Below the pieces are notes generated by a model, which had not been told where the DNA came from, did not search any database, and was given only the letters and a program-made list of their open reading frames with translations. DNA of 64,000 bases from DASSKA01 sp963839365 (GTDB lineage: Bacteria > Actinomycetota > Actinomycetes > Propionibacteriales > Nocardioidaceae), in the NCBI GenBank assembly GCA_963839365.1, contig CAWIUT010000007.1, positions 1 through 64,000 on the forward strand. The letters run 5' to 3'. This document shows, one piece after another, positions 34,018 to 42,395 of this stretch. The first letter of the stretch is position 1; every line of letters starts with the position of its first letter. The position numbers and the translations under genes are program-made.

Positions 34018-34727
34018 AACGCGCCTCCCGCGGGTGGAGGAGCCACCGCACGGAGATCGGCGTTCAGTCTTTCCACGGCGGCCCGGGCGGTGCGCCGGGC
34101 GTCCTCCGTCATCGGGTGCGCCGAGAACCTGGCCTCGCGGTAAAGACCCGCCAGCGAGGCGATCGGCCGGGGATCGATGTCCAGCGCGTGCAGCACCCGC
34201 ACGGTGAGCTCGGTGGACGTCTCGGAGGGCCGGGGTGGAAGGCCGGCGTCAGCGACCGCCTGCTCCAGCTGCAGCCAGCAGGCGACGACTCCGTTGCGGG
34301 GGCTGCCCTCTTCGATCGCGGCGGCGCGCTTCTCGGCGCTCTCCTCGAGCGCGTCAGTGAGCTCCTGAGCAGGAAGTACGGCGAACCGCACCTCCTGAGG
34401 CCGGGCCGGTGGCCGCCAGCGTGGGAAGTGCCGCCAGAGCCAGAACAGCCCGGCAAGCAGGGCGAGGATGATGATGAGCAGCGCCGTCCACGCGAGCAGG
34501 TCCGGCACCCACACCAGGCGGTGCTGCTGCGCGTGCACCTTCGGGAGGGGAGGGGGACGCCTGAGGGAGGGGGCTGCCGCCGGCAGCTTGGACGGCTGCG
34601 GCCGGGTGGAACCGCCGACGCCGATGCGGGGGGTGCGCAGCATCCGGGCGGGCCCGTTGACCGTGGCCCAGACCAGCACTGTGATGCCGACCGCGGTCAC
34701 CGCGGCGCGGTGCGCTCTCCCCGTCAT
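34014..34727 (-). CDS. DUF4129 domain membrane protein
   Basis: This protein of about 237 residues has an N-terminal hydrophobic helix (AAVTAVGITVLVWATVNG), a Pro-rich exported stretch, a second helix (LLAWTALLIIILALLAGLFWLW) and a cytoplasmic DUF4129 domain ending VLHALDIDPRPIASLAGLYREARFSAHPMTEDARRTA. The motif with GVVACWLQLEQAVADAG is typical; the domain resembles regulators of envelope-associated proteases. A GTG directly precedes the ATG and could equally be the start. It is the first gene of the MoxR operon. Confidence 0.82.
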   Translation of the reverse strand: MTGRAHRAAVTAVGITVLVWATVNGPARMLRTPRIGVGGSTRPQPSKLPAAAPSLRRPPPLPKVHAQQHRLVWVPDLLAWTALLIIILALLAGLFWLWRHFPRWRPPARPQEVRFAVLPAQELTDALEESAEKRAAAIEEGSPRNGVVACWLQLEQAVADAGLPPRPSETSTELTVRVLHALDIDPRPIASLAGLYREARFSAHPMTEDARRTARAAVERLNADLRAVAPPPAGGAL

Positions 34728-34776
34728 CACGGGCAGAGGATACGCGGCAGACGCCTCAGTTCTGCAGTGGACGCGG

Positions 34777-34820
34777 GAGCCGTCGCGTCACCGGCATCGG
34801 GCCGGGTGACGCGACGGCTC
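34777..34820 (-). terminator. Inverted repeat after the secreted protease gene
   Basis: A perfect 16-bp stem (GAGCCGTCGCGTCACC at 34777-34792 with 34805-34820) begins 17 bp past the protease stop. No T-run follows, which is common for actinobacterial terminators. Confidence 0.65.
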
Positions 34821-34837
34821 CTCGGTTCGGGCCGGCT

Positions 34838-35734
34838 TCAGAAGGCCGGGTTGAACGGTTCGGTGCCCGAGACCAGGGCCAGCCCCGCGATGCCGGAGTG
34901 CGCCCGGGCGTAGGCGAGCTCCTTGCTCAGGTCGCCGACCGAGTTGGCGCCGACCAGTGGCGCGACCTCGAGAGTGGAGAGCACGCCGAGGGCGTTGCCC
35001 TGGGCGTCCATGAACCCGCTGCCCGAGTCACCGGGAATGCCCGGCGTCACGGTGTAGACCGGGTGCGACCAGCCCCCGTCTGCGGCCTGGTCCCCGAGGC
35101 TGATGCCGGTGTGCGGCGACAGCGCGCTGATCCCGGCTCGCAGGCTGGAGTTGCCGTAGGTGTAGACCCGGTCCCCGGCCGCCGCGCCGTTGGTGTCGAT
35201 GCCCTCGGGGCCACCCCAGAACGGCACGCTGGGGTTCACCCTCTTCACGTCCGAAGGGCTGATCTTCACCAGCGCAAGGTCGTTGTAGGCGCAGGTGTTC
35301 GGAGCGGTCTCGCCGTCCTGCTGCATGGTGAGCCAGCTGCTGTAGGCCAACGTGCCGGTGCCGACGCTGGTGCCGTCCGAGGCCAGGTTGCCGTCGTCGG
35401 AGAAGGTCACCTGCGTGCCCAGCGGCAAGGAGGTGGTGGTGCACCCGTTGGTGTCGGTGGAGCTGCCCGTGCCGGCGCAGTGCGCGGCGTAACCGAGATA
35501 CGTGTTGCCGGCGCCGTCGGTGTAGACGAAGTTCGCGGTGCACTGGGCACCGTCGGTGTACATCATCGTGCCGGGATGGATGGCGGCGGTGCTGGCCGGC
35601 GCCCAGGTCTGAGAGGTCTGGGTGTCGGACGAGCTGCCTGCCTGCGCGGGGGCGGAGGTAGCGGCGAAGCAGGCCGCTGCCAGCACCGTGCTGGTGCCGG
35701 CAGCGGCCAAGGTGCGGACGCTGGGGAGGCGCAT
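34838..35734 (-). CDS. Secreted chymotrypsin-fold serine protease
   Basis: This 298-residue protein has an N-terminal signal peptide (TLAAAGTSTVLAAACFAATSAPAQA, likely cleavage after AQA near residue 32). The catalytic triad is visible: His in GYAAHCAG (residue about 84), Asp in CAYNDLALVKI (about 151) and Ser in PGIPGDSGSGFMD (about 238). Disulfide-forming cysteines flank the histidine. It resembles the trypsin-like exported peptidases common in actinomycetes. No chaperone or prodomain is evident. It is a single gene ended by the hairpin at 34777-34820; the substrate is unknown. Confidence 0.9.
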   Translation of the reverse strand: MRLPSVRTLAAAGTSTVLAAACFAATSAPAQAGSSSDTQTSQTWAPASTAAIHPGTMMYTDGAQCTANFVYTDGAGNTYLGYAAHCAGTGSSTDTNGCTTTSLPLGTQVTFSDDGNLASDGTSVGTGTLAYSSWLTMQQDGETAPNTCAYNDLALVKISPSDVKRVNPSVPFWGGPEGIDTNGAAAGDRVYTYGNSSLRAGISALSPHTGISLGDQAADGGWSHPVYTVTPGIPGDSGSGFMDAQGNALGVLSTLEVAPLVGANSVGDLSKELAYARAHSGIAGLALVSGTEPFNPAF

Positions 35735-35814
35735 GGGGAACCCTTCGGGAAGCGGTCGTGTCGCAGGTCACAACGACCGACCGGGTGCGGGGTTACCCCT
35801 GGAGGCTGCTCCTG

Positions 35815-37005
35815 TCAGTACGACGGCTGCGACGGGTCGACCTGGTTGACCCACGCCACCACGCCACCGCCGACGTGCACGGCGTCCTCGAAGCCCGCCC
35901 CCTTCACGACGGCCAGCGCCTCCGCCGAGCGCGTCCCGGACTTGCAGTGCAGCACCACCTGCTTGTCCTGGGGCAGCTGCTCGAGGGCGTTGCCGTTGAG
36001 GAACTCGCCCTTCGGGATCAGCACGGAGCCGGGAATCTTGTTTATCTCGTACTCGTTGGGCTCGCGGACGTCGACCAGCACGAAGTCGCGCTCGCCGTTC
36101 TCGCGCTCCTTGAGCATCTGCTCCAGCTGGGTCACCGAGATCGTGGAACCGGCAGCGGCGTCGGCCGCCTCGTCGGAGACCGCACCGCAGAACGTGTCGT
36201 AGTCGATCAGCTCGGTGACGGTCGGGTTCTCCCCGCAGATCGCGCAGCTGGGGTCCTTGCGGACCGGCAGCTTGCGGTACTCCATCTCGAGCGCGTCGTA
36301 GATCAGCAGCTGACCGAGCAGCGGCTCGCCCATACCGGTCAGCAGCTTGATGGCCTCGTTGACCTGGACCGAGCCGATGCTCGCGCACAGCACGCCCAGC
36401 ACCCCGCCCTCGGCGCATGAAGGGACCATCCCCGGCGGCGGCGGCTCGGGGTACAGGCAGCGGTAGCACGGCCCCTGCTCGGCCCAGAAGACGCTGGCCT
36501 GCCCGTCGAACCGGTAGATGGAGCCCCAGACGTAGGGCTTGCCCAGCAGCACCGCGGCGTCGTTGACCATGTAGCGGGTGGCGAAGTTGTCGGTGCCGTC
36601 GATGATCAGGTCGTAGGCGGAGAAGATCTCCATCACGTTGTCGTTGTCGAGCCGCTCCTCGTGCACGACCACGTTCACCAGTGGGTTCACCTCGGCGATC
36701 GACTCCTGGGCCGAGCGCGCCTTGGACTTGCCGATATCGCTCTGCCCATGGATCACCTGACGCTGCAGGTTGGACTCGTCCACCTCGTCGAAGTCCACCA
36801 CGCCCAGGGTGCCGACGCCGGCCGCGGCCAGGTAGAGCAGGGCCGGGCTGCCCAGCCCGCCGGCACCGATCACCAGGACCTTGGAGTTCTTCAGCCGCTT
36901 CTGCCCGGCCATCCCGACATCGGGGATGATCAGGTGCCGGCTGTACCGGCGCACCTCGTCAGAGGTCAGCTCCTGTGCGGGCTCTACCAGTGGGGGAAGG
37001 GACAC
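35815..37005 (-). CDS. moeB: Adenylyltransferase/sulfurtransferase MoeZ-type (ThiF + rhodanese)
   Basis: This 396-residue E1-like enzyme activates the C-terminus of MoaD/ThiS-type or CysO-type carriers by adenylation and transfers sulfur. The ThiF domain shows VLVIGAGGLGSPALLYLAAAG, DFDEVDESNLQRQVIHG and DNFATRYMVND, with zinc cysteines in CYRCLYPEP and CAICGE. The C-terminal rhodanese domain has the persulfide cysteine loop VVLHCKSGTRSAEAL. The GTG at 37005 is chosen because AAGGAG lies 5 bases before it, better than a GTG two codons upstream. The gene is Rv3206c-like and could serve molybdenum cofactor synthesis with moaE in this window. Confidence 0.93.
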   Translation of the reverse strand: MSLPPLVEPAQELTSDEVRRYSRHLIIPDVGMAGQKRLKNSKVLVIGAGGLGSPALLYLAAAGVGTLGVVDFDEVDESNLQRQVIHGQSDIGKSKARSAQESIAEVNPLVNVVVHEERLDNDNVMEIFSAYDLIIDGTDNFATRYMVNDAAVLLGKPYVWGSIYRFDGQASVFWAEQGPCYRCLYPEPPPPGMVPSCAEGGVLGVLCASIGSVQVNEAIKLLTGMGEPLLGQLLIYDALEMEYRKLPVRKDPSCAICGENPTVTELIDYDTFCGAVSDEAADAAAGSTISVTQLEQMLKERENGERDFVLVDVREPNEYEINKIPGSVLIPKGEFLNGNALEQLPQDKQVVLHCKSGTRSAEALAVVKGAGFEDAVHVGGGVVAWVNQVDPSQPSY

Positions 37006-37099
37006 GGGCACTCCTTCGTCCTTGTCGGTCACCGGGCGGGTCTGGGGTCGCGAGGACCGTCGACCGGGTTCATCGGCGTCCAACACCCCGAACCCGCAA

Positions 37100-37195
37100 C
37101 ATGTTCCCCATCTGTTCCCCTGTTCATGTCCCCGCTCATGTTTCATGTTCCCCGGCTCCGCCCGCTCATCCGGCCCGGGTCCGGATTCTGGACCC
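37100..37195. promoter_or_regulatory. Repeat-rich divergent region between moeB/moeZ and TetR genes
   Basis: CATGTTCCCC occurs at 37100-37109 and again within 37137-37153, with related CTGTTCCCC (37112-37120) and TGTTCATGTCCCC (37121-37133) between. An inverted repeat GGGTCC-N7-GGACCC lies at 37177-37195, the typical size of a TetR operator. These elements lie between the divergent genes. Confidence 0.4.
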
Positions 37196-37258
37196 GGACC
37201 ACTGGGCTACCGAGGAGTAGGCTTCTGGCGGACATTCGCGACGTGGAGAGGCATCCCA

Positions 37259-37912
37259 GTGACGACCACGGACGACCAGAGGCCCCGCAGCGCGCGGATG
37301 CCACGGAGCGAGCGGCGCGCCCAGCTCCTTGACTCGGCGCTCGGTGTCTTCGTCGCACAGGGCTACCACGCCGCGGCGATGGACGACATCGCCGAGCGGG
37401 CCGGCGTCTCCAAGCCAGTGCTCTACCAGCACTTCCCTGGCAAGCTGGATCTCTACCTGGCACTGCTCGACCAGTCCTGCGACACGATCATCGACGCGTG
37501 CAACGAGGCGCTGGCCTCCACCGAGGACAACAAGCACCGGGTCACCGCCACCGTCCACGTCTTCTACGACTACGTCGCGAACGCGCACGGCGCCTTCCGA
37601 CTCGTCTTCGAGTCCGACCTGACCAACGAACCTCCGGTCAGGGAGCGCGTCGAACGCGTCACCCGCGAGTGCGCGGAAGCGATCGCCAAGGTCATCCACG
37701 AGGACACCGGCCTGTCCGACGAGCAGTCGCGACTGCTCGCGGTCTCCTTGGTGGGCATGGCCCAGGTGAGTGCCCGGTTCTGGTTGGACGACCCACGCGA
37801 GATCGACCAGGAGGACGCGGCCACCTTGGTGGCGAGCCTGGCCTGGCGCGGGATCCGCGGCTTCCCCCGCACCGAGGAACGCCCCGGCGAACAGTTCCCC
37901 CGCCAGTCCTGA
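37259..37912 (+). CDS. TetR family transcriptional regulator
   Basis: This 217-residue regulator has an N-terminal HTH: ERRAQLLDSALGVFVAQGYHAAAMDDIAERAGVSKPVLYQHFPGKLDLYLALL (residues about 20-70). The C-terminal ligand-binding domain is alpha-helical and includes FYDYVANAHGAFRLVFESDL. It corresponds in context to Rv3208. The GTG at 37259 has GGAGAGG upstream; an ATG 14 codons later is a possible alternative start. It diverges from moeB/moeZ, and the inverted repeat GGGTCC-N7-GGACCC just upstream is a candidate autoregulatory site. The ligand is unknown. Confidence 0.92.
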   Translation: MTTTDDQRPRSARMPRSERRAQLLDSALGVFVAQGYHAAAMDDIAERAGVSKPVLYQHFPGKLDLYLALLDQSCDTIIDACNEALASTEDNKHRVTATVHVFYDYVANAHGAFRLVFESDLTNEPPVRERVERVTRECAEAIAKVIHEDTGLSDEQSRLLAVSLVGMAQVSARFWLDDPREIDQEDAATLVASLAWRGIRGFPRTEERPGEQFPRQS

Positions 37913-38029
37913 GCGCAGCTCCTGCCCACGCCCGGGCTATCGTCACTGCACAGGTCGCCACGTGGTCTCCCGGCCACCAGCAACCGCAACCATCATCAGC
38001 CGTCACCCAGACATCAAGGAGGTCCTCTG

Positions 38030-38254
38030 GTGGAGGTCAAGATCGGGGTCCAGCACGCCAGTCGCGAGCTGGTCATCGACAGCGAGATGTCCGGGGAGGA
38101 CGTCGAGGCCGCCGTCGCCAAGGCACTGTCGTCCGACGAGCGCATGCTCGTGCTCGTCGACACCAAGGGTCGGCGGGTGATCGTGCCCACCGACAAGCTC
38201 GGCTACGTCGAGATCGGTTCGCCGACAGTGGGCCAGGTGGGCTTCCGCTCCTAA
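38030..38254 (+). CDS. DUF3107 family protein (TB9.4-like)
   Basis: This 74-residue protein closely follows the actinobacterial DUF3107 pattern, opening VEVKIGVQHASRELVIDSEM and ending with DTKGRRVIVPTDKLGYVEIG. Homologues (Rv3208A/TB9.4) always sit next to the TetR gene, as here. Function unknown; small alpha/beta protein, cytosolic. The GTG start has AAGGAGG 7 bases upstream. Confidence 0.9.
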   Translation: MEVKIGVQHASRELVIDSEMSGEDVEAAVAKALSSDERMLVLVDTKGRRVIVPTDKLGYVEIGSPTVGQVGFRS

Positions 38255-38294
38255 AGCCGTGGGTAGCCCGCCGGGCCACGGGGTACTACCCGGT

Positions 38295-38543
38295 ATGGAC
38301 TGGATCGGCGTCATCATCGTGGGCGCGACCATCGGGTTGCTCGGTGGCCTCGTGGCACCGAGATCGACGGAGACCACGCCGATGTGGCTGACCGTGACCT
38401 GCGGGGTCGCGGGGGCGGTGGTCGGCTGGGCGGTGGTCGGTGACGGTCACAGCGTGCTTCGCTGGCTCGCCTCACTGACGCTGGGCGCGGCGCTGGTCAC
38501 CCAGGGGCTGGCCACCGCCGGGCGGGACCGTGCCCGGGTGTGA
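38295..38543 (+). CDS. Small membrane protein
   Basis: This 82-residue hydrophobic protein is predicted to have three membrane helices (WIGVIIVGATIGLLGGLVAP, MWLTVTCGVAGAVVGWAVVG, and VLRWLASLTLGAALVTQGLA). The glycine-rich helices and size resemble the GlsB/YeaQ/YmgE transglycosylase-associated family, found widely as stress-linked small membrane proteins. This is a resemblance only. The ATG at 38295 precedes the first helix; a longer in-frame start at 38259 would add a charged leader. It is 40 bp downstream of the DUF3107 gene. Confidence 0.65.
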   Translation: MDWIGVIIVGATIGLLGGLVAPRSTETTPMWLTVTCGVAGAVVGWAVVGDGHSVLRWLASLTLGAALVTQGLATAGRDRARV

Positions 38544-38558
38544 CCACCGAAACGTCGG

Positions 38559-39332
38559 CTACGAGGCGAGGCCGAGGCTCTCCATCCGCTGGGTGTGGTT
38601 CTCCGTGAGCCGGGCGAACAGCCTGCCGATCGCGGCGAGGTCCATCCCGGGGCGGTCCACCGTCCCGGACAGCAGAGCCGAGAGTGCATCGCGATCGGCC
38701 GCGACCCGCTGCGCCTGGGACAGCGCCTCCCCCATCAGCCGACGACCCCAGAGCGCGAGCCGCCCACCCACCCGCGGGTCGGCCTCGATGGCCTTGCGCA
38801 CCCGGTCCACGACGAAGGCCGTGTGCCCGGCGTCCTGCAGGCTCTCCACGATCAGGTCACGGGTGCCGGCGTCCACGAAGGCAGCGATCTCCCGGTAGAA
38901 GTCGGCGGCCAGACCGTCGCCGACGTAGGCCTTGACCAGTCCCTCCAGCCAGTCCCGCGGTGCGGTGCGGGCATGGAAGGAGTCGAAGGCCTTGGCGAAG
39001 GGGTCCATGGCCGCGAACGGGTCGGCTCCCAGCTCGGTGAGCCGGTCCCGCAGCCCGCAGAAGTGACCGAACTCGGTGGACGCCATCGCCGCCAGCTCCA
39101 CCTTGTCGCTCATCGCCGGGGCCATCTTCGAGTCCTCAGCGAGACGCTCGAAGGCCGACATCTCCCCGTAGGCGATCGCCCCGAGCAGGTCGACCACTGC
39201 GGCGAGGTACATCGGGTCGGCGAACGCGACCGGAACCGCCCCGGCAGAGGCCCCGCCTGCAGCCCCGTCGGCAGCCCCATCGGCTGGGGCGGAGGGCGTG
39301 GGACTTGCGGAGCCCGGCGGCGTTTCGGTCAT
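38559..39332 (-). CDS. Ferritin-like fold protein (MiaE-like, Rv3210c type)
   Basis: This 257-residue protein has an Ala/Pro/Gly-rich N-terminal tail of about 35 residues, then a four-helix bundle: DPMYLAAVVDLLGAIAYGEMSAFERLAEDS, DKVELAAMASTEFGHFCGLRDRL, DGLAADFYREIAAFVDAGTRDLIVESLQDAGHTAFVVDRVRKAI and the last helix. Glu/His pairs (E..H in TEFGHF) match the ferritin-like/MiaE pattern; the full di-iron set is not certain. Homologues lie next to rhlE in actinomycetes. Its ATG (39332) overlaps the divergent rhlE ATG (39331), so the starts share two bases. Confidence 0.82.
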   Translation of the reverse strand: MTETPPGSASPTPSAPADGAADGAAGGASAGAVPVAFADPMYLAAVVDLLGAIAYGEMSAFERLAEDSKMAPAMSDKVELAAMASTEFGHFCGLRDRLTELGADPFAAMDPFAKAFDSFHARTAPRDWLEGLVKAYVGDGLAADFYREIAAFVDAGTRDLIVESLQDAGHTAFVVDRVRKAIEADPRVGGRLALWGRRLMGEALSQAQRVAADRDALSALLSGTVDRPGMDLAAIGRLFARLTENHTQRMESLGLAS

Positions 39333-40839
39333 GCCGGGAGCCTACCGATACAGTGGAGAGCAGCTAGTAGACGTAAATGACACAGAACAGGCGAAGATCC
39401 TGACCACCTTCAGAGACCTCGGGGTGCTCCCCGAGATCGCCGACGCGCTGGAGCGTGCCGGCATCACCACCCCGTTCCCCATCCAGGAGATGACCCTCTC
39501 GGTCGCGCTGATGGGCACCGACCTCATCGGCCAGGCCCGCACCGGGACCGGCAAGACGCTCGCATTCGGCATCCCGGTGCTGCAGCGCACGGTCGCCCCG
39601 CACGACCCCGACTACGCCGACCTGGCCGCTCCGGGCAAGCCGCAGGCGCTGATCGTCGCCCCCACCCGTGAGCTGGCACTGCAGGTCTCCGGAGACCTGC
39701 AGCTGGCGGCCGCCGACCGGAGCACCCGCGTGCTCACGGTCTACGGCGGCGTCGGCTACGACCAGCAGCTCGACGGGCTGACCGCGGGCGTCGACGTGGT
39801 CGTCGGCACCCCGGGCCGGCTGCTCGACCTCGCCAGCCGCCGCGCGCTCGACCTGTCCCACGTCAAGGTGCTCGTCCTCGACGAGGCCGACGAGATGCTC
39901 GACCTCGGCTTCCTGCCGGACGTCCAGAAGCTGCTGGCCCGGACCCCGGAGACCCGGCAGACCATGCTGTTCTCCGCGACGATGCCGGGCGCGATCGTGA
40001 GCCTGGCCCGGGTGCACATGCGGCACCCGATGAACATCCGCGCAGAGTCCACCAGCGAGCAGCAGACGGTGCCGGCCACGGCGCAGTTCATCTACCAGGT
40101 GCACGACCTCGACAAGCCGGAGATCATCGCCCGCATCCTGCAGTCCGAGGACAGCGGCATCACGATCGTGTTCACCCGGACGAAGAGACAGGCCCAGCGG
40201 GTGGCCGACGACCTCGCCGACCGCGGCTTCGAGAGCCGGGCGCTGCACGGCGACATGCAGCAGGTAGCCCGGGAACGGGCGCTGTCGAAGTTCCGGGAGG
40301 GCAAGGTGAAGGTGCTCGTGGCCACCGACGTGGCTGCGCGGGGCATCGACGTCGCCGACGTCACGCACGTGATCAACTACACCTGTCCGGAGGACGACAA
40401 GACCTACGTCCACCGGATCGGGCGGACCGGCCGCGCGGGCGCCACCGGCGTCGCCGTCACGCTGGTGGACTGGGCGGACGTGACCCGGTGGAAGGTCATC
40501 AACAAGACACTCAGCCTTCCCTTCGACGACATCCCGGAGATCTACTCCACCTCCGAGCGGCTCTACCACGACCTTGGCATCCCACCGGAGGCCAAGGGCC
40601 GGGTGGCGCCGGCGCGGTCGGCGCAGCCGGCACGGGAGGAGCAGCCCGGCTCCGAGCAGCCGCGCCGTAACCGCAAGCGCCGGCGGACGCGTGGGGGCAA
40701 GCCGGAAGGGGACTCGGCGGGCACCGCAGAGACAGGCACGGCCACCGCGGAAGGTGAGGACCAGTCCTCGACCGGTCCCCGCAAGCGGAGCCGCAACCGG
40801 CGGCGGACCCGGCAGTCGGCGGCGCGCTCTTCGGAGTAG
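39331..40839 (+). CDS. rhlE: DEAD-box RNA helicase (RhlE type)
   Basis: This DEAD-box ATPase unwinds structured RNA in ribosome assembly and mRNA turnover. It shows the Q-motif region LERAGITTPFPIQEMTL, motif I ARTGTGKT, motif Ia PTRELALQ, motif II LDEADEML, motif III SATMPG, motif V ATDVAARGIDV and motif VI HRIGRTGRAG. A basic, disordered C-terminal tail rich in Arg/Lys/Pro (about residues 420-502) is typical of the RhlE type. The start is uncertain: the first in-frame ATG is at 39331, overlapping the ferritin-like gene start, and no Shine-Dalgarno sequence is evident before it; a later GTG would remove the Q-motif region. A strong terminator follows. Confidence 0.9.
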   Translation: MPGAYRYSGEQLVDVNDTEQAKILTTFRDLGVLPEIADALERAGITTPFPIQEMTLSVALMGTDLIGQARTGTGKTLAFGIPVLQRTVAPHDPDYADLAAPGKPQALIVAPTRELALQVSGDLQLAAADRSTRVLTVYGGVGYDQQLDGLTAGVDVVVGTPGRLLDLASRRALDLSHVKVLVLDEADEMLDLGFLPDVQKLLARTPETRQTMLFSATMPGAIVSLARVHMRHPMNIRAESTSEQQTVPATAQFIYQVHDLDKPEIIARILQSEDSGITIVFTRTKRQAQRVADDLADRGFESRALHGDMQQVARERALSKFREGKVKVLVATDVAARGIDVADVTHVINYTCPEDDKTYVHRIGRTGRAGATGVAVTLVDWADVTRWKVINKTLSLPFDDIPEIYSTSERLYHDLGIPPEAKGRVAPARSAQPAREEQPGSEQPRRNRKRRRTRGGKPEGDSAGTAETGTATAEGEDQSSTGPRKRSRNRRRTRQSAARSSE

Positions 40840-40859
40840 CGCAGGACGCCCGGACCGGT

Positions 40860-40908
40860 ACGCAGAAAGCGCCCGTCACCCACGGAGGGTCACGGGCGCT
40901 TTCTGCGT
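40860..40908. terminator. Bidirectional terminator after rhlE
   Basis: A perfect 17-bp stem (ACGCAGAAAGCGCCCGT at 40860-40876 with 40892-40908) lies between the rhlE stop and the convergent small gene at 40920-41009. It has few T residues, but the symmetry and placement between convergent genes are clear. Confidence 0.85.
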
Positions 40909-40919
40909 TCTGGTCCGGC

Positions 40920-41009
40920 TCAGAGCTCGGATACCGCCCAGTCCACCATCACGGCGACCAGGGAAGCTGCGGCCAGGCTCAGCAGGGCCACGCGAGGCTT
41001 CTTACCCAT
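40920..41009 (-). CDS. 29-residue membrane peptide
   Basis: A short frame starts at the ATG at 41009, 7 bases after AAGGAG, and ends in TGA at 40920. The product has two positive residues at the N-terminus (MGKKPR) followed by a hydrophobic helix (VALLSLAAASLVAVMVDW) and ends VSEL. It reads like a single-pass small membrane protein. A perfect palindrome GGACGG-A-CCGTCC (41034-41046) lies 24 bp upstream. No family is recognised. The good ribosome site and own terminator support it as a gene. Confidence 0.55.
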   Translation of the reverse strand: MGKKPRVALLSLAAASLVAVMVDWAVSEL

Positions 41010-41100
41010 GAGGATCTCCTTCGTCTCGTGCAGGGACGGACCGTCCGCCCCCGTCTCGGGGGGTTCCCCCAGTTCCGGTCGCTAAACCGGGAGGACGGTC

Positions 41101-42285
41101 TCAGGGCTTCAGGACCACCTTGATGCATCCGTCCCGCTTGTGCTTGAACATCTCGTAGCCGCGGGGGGCCTCGGTCAGGGGCAGCGCGTGGGTGGTGAGG
41201 TCCTCGGCGCCCAGCGGGTCCCCCTCGGCCGTCAGCACCGGCATGATGTCGTCGATCCACCGCTTCACGTGGGCCTGGCCCATGCGGATGGTGACCCCCT
41301 TGTCGAACAGGTCCATCATCGGGAACGGGTCGGCCTGACCGCCGTACACCCCGACCAGCGAGATGGTGCCCGCCCGGCGCACCGCCTTGAACGCGAGCCG
41401 CATCGCCGCCATCCGGTCCACCCCCACGGTCTCGGTGGCCTTGCGGGCCAGCGGGTCGGGCAGCTTTCCGGCCGCGGCGAGCGCCATCGCCTGGAGCGGG
41501 GAGCCGTGCGCCTCCATGCCCACGGCGTCCACCACCCCGTCGGCTCCGCGCCCGGAGGTGAGGTCATGGATCGCCGAGGTCACATCGCGCACCTCACGGT
41601 CGTCGATCACCTCGGCGCCGTAGCGGCGCGCCATCTCCAGCCGCTCCGGGACCCCGTCCACGGCGATCACCTGCGCGGCGCCGAGGCGCCGGGCGATCCG
41701 GACGGCCATCTGCCCGATCGGGCCGAGCCCGAGCACGGCGACCGTGCTGCCCTCGGTCACGTCGGCGTAGGCCACCGCCTGCCAGGCCGTGGGGATGACG
41801 TCGGACAGGAACAGGAACCGCTCGTCAGCGGGGCCGTCGGGGACCTTGATCGGCCCGAAGTGCGCCTGCGGCACCCGCAGGTAGTCCGCCTGCGCGCCCG
41901 GCACACCGCCGTACAAGGAGGTGTACCCGAACAGCGCCGCGCCCTTGCCACGCTCCCGGACCTGGGTGGTCTCACACTGCGCGAACCAGCCGCGGCTGCA
42001 CATCCAGCACTCGCCGCAGGAGATGTTGAAGGGCACCACCACCCGGTCGCCGGGGCGGATGTGGCTGACCGCTGAGCCCACCTCCTCCACGATGCCCATG
42101 GGCTCGTGGCCGAGGATGTCGCCCGGCGTGAGGTACATGCCGAGCACGTCGTACAGGTGCAGGTCCGAGCCGCATATCGCGGTGGACGTCATCCGCACGA
42201 TGGCGTCGGTGCGCTCCCGGATCCGGGGTGCGGGCACCTCCTCGACCTCGACCCTGCCGGTTCCCCGCCACGTGACAGCTCTCAT
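41101..42285 (-). CDS. Zinc-dependent alcohol/formaldehyde dehydrogenase family protein
   Basis: This 394-residue medium-chain dehydrogenase has the catalytic zinc ligands in ICGSDLHLYD and GHEPMGIVEEVG and the structural-zinc four-cysteine loop CGECWMCSRGWFAQC. The Rossmann NAD-binding motif is GLGPIGQMAVRIARRLGA. The long insert PLARKATETVGVDRMAAMRLAF is typical of the glutathione-independent formaldehyde dehydrogenase-like subfamily. The ATG at 42285 follows GGAGGGTTG. It diverges from the SDR gene at 42396. The substrate is not predictable. Confidence 0.92.
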   Translation of the reverse strand: MRAVTWRGTGRVEVEEVPAPRIRERTDAIVRMTSTAICGSDLHLYDVLGMYLTPGDILGHEPMGIVEEVGSAVSHIRPGDRVVVPFNISCGECWMCSRGWFAQCETTQVRERGKGAALFGYTSLYGGVPGAQADYLRVPQAHFGPIKVPDGPADERFLFLSDVIPTAWQAVAYADVTEGSTVAVLGLGPIGQMAVRIARRLGAAQVIAVDGVPERLEMARRYGAEVIDDREVRDVTSAIHDLTSGRGADGVVDAVGMEAHGSPLQAMALAAAGKLPDPLARKATETVGVDRMAAMRLAFKAVRRAGTISLVGVYGGQADPFPMMDLFDKGVTIRMGQAHVKRWIDDIMPVLTAEGDPLGAEDLTTHALPLTEAPRGYEMFKHKRDGCIKVVLKP

Positions 42286-42395
42286 CAACCCTCCACGTCC
42301 GTTGGCTGTGCTGCCGGCCGGCCCCGGAGAGACGACCGCGGGCGGCCGGGCCCGCACCCCGCTACCCAGACCGGGGCCGTGCCATGCTTGCGGGC

